Made by a program: the position numbers and the translations under genes. Below the pieces are notes generated by a model, which was given only the letters and a program-made list of their open reading frames with translations, ran no database searches and was not told the origin of the DNA. Shown in pieces: positions 25,197-34,000 of a stretch of 40,650 nt of DNA. Every line of letters begins with the position of its first letter. Position 1 is the stretch's first letter. This DNA is from Acidisphaera sp. GTDB lineage: Bacteria; Pseudomonadota; Alphaproteobacteria; Acetobacterales; Acetobacteraceae. Location: positions 1 through 40,650 of the forward strand of contig JAFAYA010000131.1 in the NCBI GenBank assembly GCA_019240635.1. Reading direction: 5' to 3'.

Positions 25197-25583
25197 ATGA
25201 AATATTCGTTTCCCATCCGTCCGGTGCTCGCCGCCCTGGCACTGGGCGCCGCATCCGTGCCGGTCCTGCTGCCGACGCCGGCGCATGCCTGGTGGCACGG
25301 CGGGTTTTTCATCGGCGTGCCGTTTCCGCCGGTGGTGATCGCGCCGCCGGTCTATGCGCCGCCGCCGGTCGTCTACGCACCCCCGCCGGCGTACGACGAG
25401 AACCCGGCGCCGCAGTCGTATAGCTACACGCCCGCTCCCCCCGGCTACGCCTACACACCGTCGCCGGGCGGCGGCACCTGCTACGCCGGCGCCTATACCT
25501 GCCCGCTGCAGTACGCGGCGCCGGCCGGCAGCAGTTGCTCCTGCCCCGGAAACACCGGCCGGGTGTACGGCCGCTCCGGCTGA
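25197..25583 (+). CDS. Small exported Pro/Tyr-rich protein
   Basis: The 128-aa protein has a clear signal peptide (MKYSFPIRPV, hydrophobic core, PAHA-W cleavage near residue 30). The mature part is rich in Pro, Tyr, Val and Gly, with repeats such as VYAPPPVVYAPPP and PPPAYDE. It ends in a Cys-containing segment (GTCYAGAYTCPL, SSCSCPG) that may form disulfides in the periplasm or outside. AAAGG lies about 9 nt before ATG 25197, and the gap to the hydrolase gene is only 13 bp. It resembles low-complexity envelope proteins seen in alphaproteobacteria; I recognise no family and assign no function. Confidence 0.75.
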   Translation: MKYSFPIRPVLAALALGAASVPVLLPTPAHAWWHGGFFIGVPFPPVVIAPPVYAPPPVVYAPPPAYDENPAPQSYSYTPAPPGYAYTPSPGGGTCYAGAYTCPLQYAAPAGSSCSCPGNTGRVYGRSG

Positions 25584-25722
25584 ATCCTTCGCGTCACGCC
25601 GGCGTTCGTGCACCGTTCGGACGAGCGACGGGCTGCGGCCGCGGCGCAGGGATGACGGTACTCCGCGCCCGGGGTGCCGCAGCAACAAGCAGCAGGGAGG
25701 TTCGCCCCCGGCGCGCCTAGAA

Positions 25723-25953
25723 ATGGTCCCGTTCGGCATACTGGCCGCGGCCGGGGCGACCAATTTGCTGCTCATCACCTTTTTGATCCCGGTCAGCGCC
25801 ATCCCGCCCGGCGGCGTCGCGTTGGGTGAGCGGCTGCAGCAGCGCCATTTCGCCGGCATGGCGCTGATCGGCGTGGGCCTCGCCTGCATCGACGGCCGCC
25901 TGCCGCGGCTGCTGCTCGGGCGACGCCTGGTCGGGCGGATGCCGGGAACGTAG
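25723..25953 (+). pseudogene. C-terminal remnant of an EamA/DMT-family transporter
   Basis: The 76-aa stretch starting at 25723 reads GATNLLLITFLIPVSAI, then GERLQQRHFAGMALIGVGL and CIDGR, which is the last two membrane segments and end of an EamA (DMT) transporter. Full-length members have about 290 residues and ten helices, and the first eight helices are missing. No matching sequence is found upstream in any frame between 25584 and 25722. The usual SAILLG turn reads SAIPPG here, consistent with decay. It sits in a 458-bp gap before the GH15 gene, the rest of which holds nothing I recognise. It is almost certainly non-functional, though an AGGGAGG-like site lies not far upstream. Confidence 0.72.
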
Positions 25954-26041
25954 CGCGGCCCTGGCTGAACAGATCGCCTGCTGAACAGATCGCCGGTTCG
26001 GGCGTTCTCGGCCGGACCTGCATTCTCACCCGGGGGCCGGC

Positions 26042-27853
26042 TTGCCAGACTCAGACCTCAATCCCTCGCGCATCGAGGACTACGCGCTGATCGGCGACTG
26101 CGAGACGGCGGCGCTGGTCAGCCGCAACGGCTCGATCGACTGGCTGTGCTGGCCGCGCTTCGACGGGGCGGCCTGCTTCGCCGCCCTGCTCGGCCGGCCC
26201 GAGCATGGCCGCTGGCTCATCGCCCCCACCGATCCCAAGCCGCGCCTGAGCCGTCGCTACCGTGACGGCTCGATGGTGCTGGAGACGCTGTTCGAAACCG
26301 CCGGCGGCAGCGTCGCGGTGATCGACTTCATGCCGGTCGGCCACGACAACTCCTCGGTGATCCGCATCGTCGAAGGCCGGCGCGGCCGGAGCGCCATGCG
26401 GCTCGAGCTGATCCTGCGCTTCGACTATGGCGCCTCGGTACCCTGGGTTACCCGTAGCGAGCAGGGTGACGGCATCGTCGCCATCGTCGGCCCCGACATG
26501 GCGGTGCTGCGCACGTCGATCGAGCTGCAGGGCCAGGATCTTTCCACCGTCGCCGAATTCGAGGTGGTGGAGGGCCAGCGCGTCCACTTCGTGATGACGC
26601 ACGGTCCGTCGCACCTGGCCCCGCCCGCGCCGCTCGACGCCGAGGCCGAGCTCAAGGCCACCGAGGCGTTCTGGACGGAGTGGTCGGGCCGCTGCACGCA
26701 TCCAAGCCCTTACGTCGAGCCGGTCCGCCGTTCGCTGCTGACGCTGAAGGCGCTCACCTACGCACCGACCGGCGGCATCGTCGCCGCGGCCACCACTTCG
26801 CTGCCGGAAAAGCTCGGCGGCTCGCGCAACTGGGACTACCGGATCTGCTGGCTGCGCGATGCGACCCTGACGCTGTTCGCGCTGATGGACGCCGGCTACT
26901 ACGACGAGGCGAAGGCCTGGCGGGACTGGCTGCATCGCAGCGTCGCCGGCAGTGCAGAGCAGGTGCAGATCATGTACGGCCTGGCCGGCGAACGGCGGCT
27001 CGCCGAATGGGAGGTGCCCTGGCTGCCGGGCTACCAGGGAGCGGCGCCGGTGCGCATTGGCAACGCCGCGTCCGCACAGCTCCAGCTCGACGTGTACGGC
27101 GAGGTCATGGACGCGCTGCACCACGCGCGTGAGGGCGGGCTGTCGACGCCGCCCTCCGCCTGGGACATGCAGCGCGGCCTGGTCGAGCATCTCGCGGCGA
27201 TCTGGGACCAGCCGGACGAGGGCATCTGGGAGGTTCGCGGCGGCCGTCGGCAGTTCACCTTCTCGAAGATCATGGCGTGGGTGGCGCTCGACCGCGCCGT
27301 GCGGGACGCCGAGAAATATCGCCTCGAGGGTCCGCTCGAGGAATGGCGCGCGCTGCGCGAGCGCATCCACGACACGATCTGCCGCCAGGGCTTCGACAGC
27401 GGGAAGAACAGTTTCGTGCAGTTCTTCGGCAGCACCGAGCTGGACGCAAGCCTGCTGATGATCCCGATGGTCGGCTTCCTGCCGGTCGAGGACCCGCGCG
27501 TCGCCGGCACGATCGCCGCGATCGAGCGCGAGCTGCTGCGCGACGGGCTCGTGCAGCGCTACCGCACGGAGTCCGGCGCCGACGGCCTGCCGCCCGGTGA
27601 GGGCGTGTTCCTGGCCTGCAGCTTCTGGCTCGCCGACAACTACGCGCTGCAGGGGCGCGACGACGAGGCGCGCGCGCTGTTCGAGCGGCTGCTCGAGCTG
27701 CGCAACGACGTGGGCCTGCTGGCCGAGGAATACGATGTCGGGCGCAAGCGCCAGGTCGGCAACTTCCCGCAGGCGTTCTCGCATGTCGCGCTGATCGGCA
27801 CGGCGATGAACCTGCACGCGAGCGGCCCGGCCGAACGGCGCGGCAACCACTGA
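26042..27853 (+). CDS. Glycoside hydrolase family 15 protein (glucoamylase/trehalase-like)
   Basis: The 603-aa protein has the two-part GH15 layout of bacterial glucoamylase/trehalase-like enzymes. An N-terminal beta domain (IEDYALIGDCETAALVSRNG, SIDWLCWPRFD, about 10-250) leads into an (alpha/alpha)6 barrel. Catalytic-region motifs are GGSRNWDYRICWLRDAT, IWEVRGG (Glu397, candidate general acid) and the EEYD/GNFPQAFSH end (Glu562-563, candidate base). It would hydrolyse alpha-glucosidic bonds in trehalose, maltodextrin or dextran. No signal peptide is seen, so it is likely cytoplasmic. The start is TTG 26042 behind a GGGGG stretch; no ATG lies close upstream in frame. No trehalose-synthesis gene (ots, treS) is adjacent, so the substrate is open. 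Confidence 0.9.
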   Translation: MPDSDLNPSRIEDYALIGDCETAALVSRNGSIDWLCWPRFDGAACFAALLGRPEHGRWLIAPTDPKPRLSRRYRDGSMVLETLFETAGGSVAVIDFMPVGHDNSSVIRIVEGRRGRSAMRLELILRFDYGASVPWVTRSEQGDGIVAIVGPDMAVLRTSIELQGQDLSTVAEFEVVEGQRVHFVMTHGPSHLAPPAPLDAEAELKATEAFWTEWSGRCTHPSPYVEPVRRSLLTLKALTYAPTGGIVAAATTSLPEKLGGSRNWDYRICWLRDATLTLFALMDAGYYDEAKAWRDWLHRSVAGSAEQVQIMYGLAGERRLAEWEVPWLPGYQGAAPVRIGNAASAQLQLDVYGEVMDALHHAREGGLSTPPSAWDMQRGLVEHLAAIWDQPDEGIWEVRGGRRQFTFSKIMAWVALDRAVRDAEKYRLEGPLEEWRALRERIHDTICRQGFDSGKNSFVQFFGSTELDASLLMIPMVGFLPVEDPRVAGTIAAIERELLRDGLVQRYRTESGADGLPPGEGVFLACSFWLADNYALQGRDDEARALFERLLELRNDVGLLAEEYDVGRKRQVGNFPQAFSHVALIGTAMNLHASGPAERRGNH

Positions 27854-27878
27854 CAGCTGCTCGGCAGGGGCCGCATCC

Positions 27879-28016
27879 ATGCGCAGGCTCCGGCTGTGGC
27901 TGTTGGCGCTCTGCCTCGCGTCCCCGGCGGTCGCCGCCCGTGCCGACGGTTCTGCCGGCCGCTGCGCGATCGGCACTGTTCTGCTGTCGAAGTTTCGGGC
28001 TTGCGACTGCCGGTGA
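27879..28016 (+). CDS. Possible truncated secretory ORF (45 aa)
   Basis: This short frame, absent from larger gene models, starts with ATG behind AGGGG and encodes a plausible signal peptide (MRRLRLWLLALCLASPAVA, then ARADG). It ends only 5 bp before a palindromic element. The first 24 residues look like a real export signal, while the rest is short and Cys-containing. It may be the 5' remnant of a periplasmic-protein gene cut off by arrival of the element, or a genuine micropeptide. It follows the GH15 gene by 25 bp. Confidence 0.35.
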   Translation: MRRLRLWLLALCLASPAVAARADGSAGRCAIGTVLLSKFRACDCR

Positions 28017-28020
28017 AAGC

Positions 28021-28140
28021 AAGGCCAGGGGGCTCCGCCCCCTGAACCCCCGCTGGGGCCGAGCCCCAGACCCCATTCTTAAGTTCAGGATTGCAAAGGC
28101 TCTGCCTTTGCCGGGGTCCAGGGGCAAAGCCCCTGGCCTT
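28021..28140. repeat. 120-bp palindromic element with four hairpins and terminal inverted repeats
   Basis: The ends are perfect 11-bp inverted repeats, AAGGCCAGGGG (28021-28031) and CCCCTGGCCTT (28130-28140). Inside are four perfect stems, each with a 3-nt loop: CAGGGGGC/GCCCCCTG (28026-28044), TGGGGC/GCCCCA (28054-28068), GCAAAGGC/GCCTTTGC (28093-28111) and CCAGGGGC/GCCCCTGG (28118-28136). It holds no gene. It begins 5 bp after the short secretory ORF and ends 2 bp from the stop of the AsmA gene coming the other way, so it lies between convergent 3' ends and could act as a two-way terminator. It resembles repeats I associate with Acetobacteraceae, but no copy count is available. Confidence 0.9.
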
Positions 28141-28142
28141 CT

Positions 28143-30167
28143 TCACCGCGCCGGCGCCGTGGGCGGCGTCATCAGCCGCGCGCAGTCATTATGCTCGCCC
28201 AGCCCGAGCTGGATCGTCGGCAGCAGCGCGAGCGGCGGAAACAGCACACCCAGCCCAGCGGCGATGCCGCCGCGCGCGCCGAGCGCGACGAGGTCCGGGC
28301 GGATGCTCGGGTGCTTCAACGTGCCGGTGATGTCGATCGGCGCTGGCAGCGAGCCGATCGTGAAGTGGGTCGCCTGCGTCTTGATCTGGTAGTTGAGCGT
28401 CTCGTTCCTGAGGTCGATGTCTCCGGCGCCGTGCACGTCGGCCTCGCTGGTGTCCAGCGCCAGAACCTGCGTCTGCAGCACGCCGTGGTTCAGCGCGAAA
28501 TCCGAGATCAGGCAGCGTATCGTCGCACGGCTCGGCACGCCGAGCGCCGACAGCAGTGAGTTGCCGAACTCGAAGCCCGAGAGATCCACCAGCAGCGCGC
28601 TGAGGTTGCCTCCGCCGGTCATGTAGAGCCGCAGCTCGCCGTTGCCGTTGCCGAGCATCGCGGCGAGTGAGTTGCCGGCCGTGTCGATGGCCGCGCTGCC
28701 GCCGATCAGCCCGGCGCCGCCGAACATGTGCGTCGCCGCCATGATGCGCGCGAGGTCCACCTGCCGGAAGTCGATCTTCGCCTTCTCGTGCAGCACGTTG
28801 CCGACATTCGCCAGGTCGATGTTGCTGGAGATCGCGCCGCGGCCGATGCCGAAATCGAGCGGGTGCAGGCTGATGTTGCCGTCGGTGATCTCGAGATAGA
28901 CCACGAGGTTGTCGAGCGGCACCGAGCGGCCTTCGATGTGCTCGCCTTTGTAGTGCAGCCGTACATCCGCCGCCTTCAGCTTGGGCATGTTGATCGGCGT
29001 GTCGGGGATCAGTCGCGGGCTCGCCTCGGCCTTCGCCACCTCGGCGCGCTGCTGCGGCGTCTGCCCCGGCGTGCTCGTCTGCCCGGGGGTCGCGCCGATG
29101 AAGCCGCCGAGATCCGCGAGCTGCACGTTGCGCGAGGACAGCGTGGCGGTGACGATCGGCCGCTCGCGGCCGGGATCGATCGCGATGTCGCCGTTCAGGT
29201 CGCTCTTGCCGACCGTGCCGGTGAAGTGCTGGAAGCGGATCGTGTTGTGCACATGGTCGTAGTCGAGATTGCCGGCGATGTTGAACGGCGGGGTCTGCGG
29301 GATGGGGATGCCGGTCAGCGGATAGAGCAGGGCCATGTCCGGCCCGGCGAACTGCAGCTTGAGGTTGGCGCCCTCGAATTTCAGCGGGTCCTGGATCGTG
29401 CCGGCAAGCGCCACCTTGGTCGGCCCGTTGGCAAGCCGCAGGTCCACCGGATAGGGTTTTGTCGCATCGCGCAGGCTCAGCAGCGCGCCGCCGATCAGGC
29501 GGCCGGTGATCGGCTGGCCGGCATAGGTGCCGCGGGCATCGACGATGATCTGGCCTTCCTGCCCGCCGGCGGCTGCGGCCGTTGCGGGTGCCGCAGCCGG
29601 CTGGGCAGACGTCCCCTGGGCAGCCGGCGTTTGCGGCTCATTCGTCGCGATGCCGAGCGCAAAATCCGCCCGCAGCTTGGGGATCACCACATGCGCGTGC
29701 CCGTCGGCGATGCGCAGATCGCCGATCTGCGGCCCCGGACTGCTGGACGACTGCGTGCCCGGCGACGAGGAGCCGGTGTTCAGCGCCCAGTTGGACTTTC
29801 CGTCCGGGGTCTCCGCGGCCTCCACGACCGGCCGCTCGACGTCGATTCCGGGAATCACGATCGCGCGGTGGCGGATGTAGTCCATCACGTTCACCTGGAC
29901 GGCCAGGTGGGCGATCGTCGCGAACGGCGGCGTTTGCGGGAAATCCGGCGGATTGGCGACGGTCACGTCGTCGGCGAGCAGCGTCGTCGTGCGGCCGAGC
30001 TTCACGTCGAAATGGCCGATCGTCACCTTGCGGCCGAGCGCCGAGCTGGCCTCCATCGCCACCAGCGGGCGGAACCAGTTCCAGCTCCAGAACGCGATCA
30101 GCAACACGACGGCGACGACGAACACGCCGAGCACGATCAGTCCGCGATGCACTCTTCGTTCGGCCAT
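28143..30167 (-). CDS. AsmA-family inner-membrane-anchored protein
   Basis: The 674-aa protein begins with a single membrane anchor (about residues 9-28, LIVLGVFVVAVVLLIAFW). A long periplasmic region follows with the AsmA pattern: early FDVKLGRTTTLLADDVTVANPP and IPGIDVERPVVE, repeated beta-rich segments in the middle, and a C-terminal domain including FALNHGVLQTQVLALDTSEADVHGAGDIDLRNETLNYQ-type features. AsmA-like proteins are now thought to carry phospholipid between membranes. A low-complexity Ala/Gln/Pro stretch lies near residues 180-205. ATG 30167 is the start that precedes the anchor; the frame is open to 30194. The stop falls directly at the palindromic element. The next gene upstream (30306-30941) is on the same strand. 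Confidence 0.88.
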   Translation of the reverse strand: MAERRVHRGLIVLGVFVVAVVLLIAFWSWNWFRPLVAMEASSALGRKVTIGHFDVKLGRTTTLLADDVTVANPPDFPQTPPFATIAHLAVQVNVMDYIRHRAIVIPGIDVERPVVEAAETPDGKSNWALNTGSSSPGTQSSSSPGPQIGDLRIADGHAHVVIPKLRADFALGIATNEPQTPAAQGTSAQPAAAPATAAAAGGQEGQIIVDARGTYAGQPITGRLIGGALLSLRDATKPYPVDLRLANGPTKVALAGTIQDPLKFEGANLKLQFAGPDMALLYPLTGIPIPQTPPFNIAGNLDYDHVHNTIRFQHFTGTVGKSDLNGDIAIDPGRERPIVTATLSSRNVQLADLGGFIGATPGQTSTPGQTPQQRAEVAKAEASPRLIPDTPINMPKLKAADVRLHYKGEHIEGRSVPLDNLVVYLEITDGNISLHPLDFGIGRGAISSNIDLANVGNVLHEKAKIDFRQVDLARIMAATHMFGGAGLIGGSAAIDTAGNSLAAMLGNGNGELRLYMTGGGNLSALLVDLSGFEFGNSLLSALGVPSRATIRCLISDFALNHGVLQTQVLALDTSEADVHGAGDIDLRNETLNYQIKTQATHFTIGSLPAPIDITGTLKHPSIRPDLVALGARGGIAAGLGVLFPPLALLPTIQLGLGEHNDCARLMTPPTAPAR

Positions 30168-30305
30168 GGTCCTGCTCGCCGGGCTGGCGGCCACGCGCCG
30201 GGTGGCCGGGGAACTCGCCCTGCCGGGCGGGCGGCGCGCCGGGGCCGGTCCGCCCCGCTGCCGCTCCCGGTCAACGTGGCGTCGTCAGCCGGGTTCCGGG
30301 CAGAT

Positions 30306-30941
30306 TCAGCGCACCAGGAAGGCGAGCATGGATGCGTCGCGCGCGCCGCGTTCCGAAGGATCGGCGCGGAACACCGCCAGGAAGTCGCCCTGCGCGCCCT
30401 GCGGCACGCAGCCGCTGCCGTCGGCGTCGAGACGCAGCGCCGGGTCGCCGAGGCCGCGGTCCGGCTGGAACCAGGCGGCGAATGGGCGGGCGCGCAGCGC
30501 GGCACGGAAGGCGACCGGCCCGGCCGCGGTCTCGAAGCGGTGGCCGATGACGCCGCCCGCATGGTCGCAGACCGGCGTACCCGACGCGCCCGGCGACGTC
30601 GCGACGATCTCGGCTGCCGGCAGGAAGCTCTGCCGCCCGGCGTCGTAGCCGAAGACGCGCACGCGGCCCGGTTCGGCGGGGCTCTCTCCGGTGTCGAGCC
30701 GCACGCGGCGGTAGTAGAGCACCGCGAAGCGCTCGGCCTGCCCTTCCGGCTCGTCGGAGAGGAAGCCGTCGAAATTGGAGAAGCAGAAACGGAACAGGTT
30801 GTCGCCCTCGTAGGCGTTGGCGTCGGCGATGTAGCGCAGCGCGCCGCCGTCGAAATAGCCGCTGGCGGCCAGCCCCTCGGGCGAGAGCCGATAGCCGCCG
30901 GGGAAGGTCAGGCAGCGGACGGGATAGTGCGCGCCGGCCAT
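30306..30941 (-). CDS. Conserved-looking protein of unknown function (211 aa)
   Basis: The predicted 211-aa protein has no signal peptide or membrane segment. It is rich in Phe, Arg, Gly and Asp, with segments FPGGYRLSPEGL, RFCFSNFDGFLSDEPEG and FAVLYYRRVRLDTGE, and looks like a compact soluble domain. I recognise no family. ATG 30941 follows AGGAGG by 7 nt, a strong site that fixes the start; the frame runs open far upstream only because it shadows the large fusion gene. A perfect CRP-like palindrome lies 90-105 bp before the start, so the gene may have its own regulated promoter. The AsmA gene follows after about 140 bp. Confidence 0.8.
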   Translation of the reverse strand: MAGAHYPVRCLTFPGGYRLSPEGLAASGYFDGGALRYIADANAYEGDNLFRFCFSNFDGFLSDEPEGQAERFAVLYYRRVRLDTGESPAEPGRVRVFGYDAGRQSFLPAAEIVATSPGASGTPVCDHAGGVIGHRFETAAGPVAFRAALRARPFAAWFQPDRGLGDPALRLDADGSGCVPQGAQGDFLAVFRADPSERGARDASMLAFLVR

Positions 30942-31030
30942 CGACGTCCTCCTGCGGCTGGACTGAGGTCGCGTAAGGGGCGTCGGGCGACCCGATCGCG
31001 CGCATCCTGCATATCCGGGGATCGAAGCGG

Positions 31031-31046
31031 TGTGAGCCGGCTCACA
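31031..31046. promoter_or_regulatory. Perfect CRP/FNR-type palindrome
   Basis: TGTGAGCCGGCTCACA is a 16-bp perfect palindrome matching the CRP half-sites TGTGA-N6-TCACA exactly. It lies between the stop of the large fusion gene (31070) and the start of the unknown 211-aa gene (30941), 90-105 bp before that start, a usual position for a CRP-family site. It could also be a short no-loop stem acting in termination; no T-tract is present. Confidence 0.6.
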
Positions 31047-31069
31047 TCTCATTCCGGCGCGCGCTGCAC

Positions 31070-34000
31070 TCAGGCGGCGCGCGCCGGCGACGCCTCGACC
31101 ATGCGCTCGACCGCCGGGTAGTCGATCTTGCCGGTGCCGAGCAGCGGCAGTGCGGCGACGGGTGTCACGACGCGCGGCACCATGATCTCCGGGATTTGCC
31201 GTGCGCGCGCGCGGGCCAGCAGCGGCCGCAGGTCGGCGTCCGCCCGCGTCGTCAGCAGCACCAGCCGCTCGCCCTTGCGGGGGTCCGGCACCGCGACCAC
31301 GGCGTGCGCGGCGTCCGGCCAGACCGCCAGCGCCAGATCCTCGGCGGCGGCGAGCGAGACCATCTCGCCGCCGATCTTGGCGAAGCGCCGCGCCCGTCCC
31401 TTGATCGCGACGAAGCCGTCCGCGTCGATCGCGACGATATCGCCGGTGTCGTACCAGCCGCCGTCCGGCGGCTGCAGCACGCCCGGCCGCTCCGCCCGCA
31501 GATAGCCGCGCATCACGTTGGGGCCGCGCACCAGCAGCCGGCCGCCTTCGTCCAGGCCCTCCACCGGAGCGAGCCGCCATTCGATGCCCGGCAGCAGCCG
31601 GCCGACCGAGCCCGGCCGGTTCGCCATGGCCGTGCTGAGGGCGAGCGCCGGCGCGGTCTCGGTCGCGCCGTAGCCTTCGAGGATGCGCACGCCGAAGCGA
31701 TCCATGAAGTGCTGCCGCGTCGGCTCGCGCAGCCGCTCCGCGCCGGCAAACACGTAGCGCACGCGGCGGAAATCGTAGGGATGCGCGAACCGACCCCAGC
31801 CGGCCAGGAAGGTGTCGGTGCCGAACAGCACGGTGGCGTCCACATCGTACGCCACCTCCGGGACGATCCGGTAGTGCAGCGGCGAGGGGTAGAGGAACAC
31901 GCGCACGCCCAGCATCAGCGGCAGGATGGTGCCGCCGGTCAGGCCGAAGGCGTGGAACATCGGCATGGCGTTCAGCACGCGGTCGGCCGGGCTGAAGTCG
32001 GTCACGGCGGCGATCTGCGCGCAGTTCGCCAGGATGTTGCGGTGGCTGAGCACGACGCCCTTCGGCGCGCCCTCGGAGCCGCTGGTGAACAGCACGACGG
32101 CCGCCGCGTCGGGGTCGGCGCGACCGCCGGGCAGGCGGCCCGGACGCCGCGCGTCGAGCAGGCCGCGCAGCTTGGCTCGCCGGCCGATCCCGCCGCGCAG
32201 ATCCTCGAGGAACACGACGCGCAGGTGGCGCGCCATCAGCGCCAGCGCAGCGTCCAGCCGGGCACGCTCGGCGAAGCGGCGCGAGCAGAGGACCGTGCGC
32301 ACGCCGGCGGTGCCGCAGGCGGCGAGCATCGCCTCGCCGCCCGCCGAGACGTTCAGCATCGCCGGCACGCGGCCGAACGCCTGCAGCCCATAGAAGGTCA
32401 CCAGCGTGCCGGCGGCGTTGGGCAGCAGCACGCCGACCGGCTCGCCCGGCGCGGCGAGCGCGTCGAGCCGCCGCCCGAGCACCAGCGCGCCGAGGATCAG
32501 CCGGCGATAGGCGAGCGGGGTGCGCGCGGTGTCCTCGACGATCGCGGTGCGCGCACCGAAGCGCCGGCTCGCTTCCAGCAGCGCGGCGAACAGCGTCTGG
32601 CCGGTGTCGCGGGTCCGCCATGCGGCGTCGATCATCACCGCCTGCAGCGCGTCGGCGACCGCCCGCCGCCGCCGTCGGCCGACCAGCCCTTCGGCGACGG
32701 TGAGTGTCACGGGCGGCAGCACGGTCAGGCGCAGCGGCGGGAACAGGCGGCGATGGCCGGGCATGCGGGCGAGCGGCGTGTGCTGCAGCCCGTCGATGCG
32801 CACCGGCAGCACTTTGACGCCCGCCTTGTCGGCGATCATGCCGGCGCCTTCGTAGATCTTCATCAGCGCGCCGGTGTCGCTGATCCGCCCCTCCGGAAAG
32901 ATCACGAGCGGGCGCCCCTGGCGGACCACCGCCACCATCGCCCGCAGCGAACGGGCGTTGGCGGGATCGACCGGGAACACGTCCATCGGCGCCAGGAACG
33001 GGCGGGCCCACCACTTGCCGCCGAGGTAGCTGTGCACGGCGAACACGGGGTCGCCAGGCAGGAACGCCGCGATCAGCGCGCCATCGGCGAAGCTCACGTG
33101 GTTGCCGACGATGACCGACGCCGGGACGGGCCCGGGCCCGGCGGCGCCGCAATGCTCGAGGCCCTGCACCTGTACGCGGTGGAACAGGCGAAAATACCGG
33201 CGCGCGACCGCGCGCAGCGCGTCGCGCGGCAGCAGCCGGCAAATCCACAGCGCGACCGCGAGGTCGAGCAGCGCCGCCGCCTGCAGCACGCGCGGGGCGG
33301 ACAGGCCGAGGCCGGCGAGCCCCGCAAGCGCCGCCGCACCGGCCGCCATGCAGGCGGCGTTCATCACGTTGTTGGCGGCGATCATGCGGGCGCGGTGTCG
33401 CGGGTCCGACCGCCCCTGCACCAGCGCGTAGAGCGGCACCGAGAAGGCGCCGCCGCCGGCGGCCACCAGGAACAGGTCGGCCAGCATGCGCCAGGCGCGC
33501 GGCGCGGCGGCGAGCGCGCCGATCGTGTGCCAGCCGCTCGCCGTGGTCACGCCGGCGCAGACGTGGCCGAAATCGAACGCGAAGACCGCGATCAGCAATG
33601 CGGCGGCCGGCACGTGGCGCGCCGAGACCTCGCCGCGCAGCAGCCGCCCGGCAGCGATCGAGCCCACGCCGACGCCGACGGAAAACACGGTCAGCATGGC
33701 CGTCACCACCTGCCCCTCGGCGGCGAAGTGCTGGCGGGCGATGACCGGAAACTCCGCGAGGAACGTCGCGCCGAGCGTCCAGAACCAGCTCAGGCCGAGG
33801 ATGCAGACCCATACGGTCCGCTCCGCGCGCGCCTGGCGCAGCAAGGCGAGCGTGTCGCGCGCGATGTTCCAGCCGATGCGCAGGTCGGGTGCGGCGGGCG
33901 CCGCAACGGGCACCCGCAGCGCCGCCGCCATGCCGGCGGCCGCGACGAGCAGCGCGGCGCCCGCTACCACCAAAGACCCGTGCGCCAGCAGCACCAGCGC

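Noticed and set aside
30942-33812. N-terminal extension of the 211-aa unknown gene to more than 1100 residues
   Set aside because: The extension overlaps the fusion gene in another frame; a strong AGGAGG sits right before ATG 30941.
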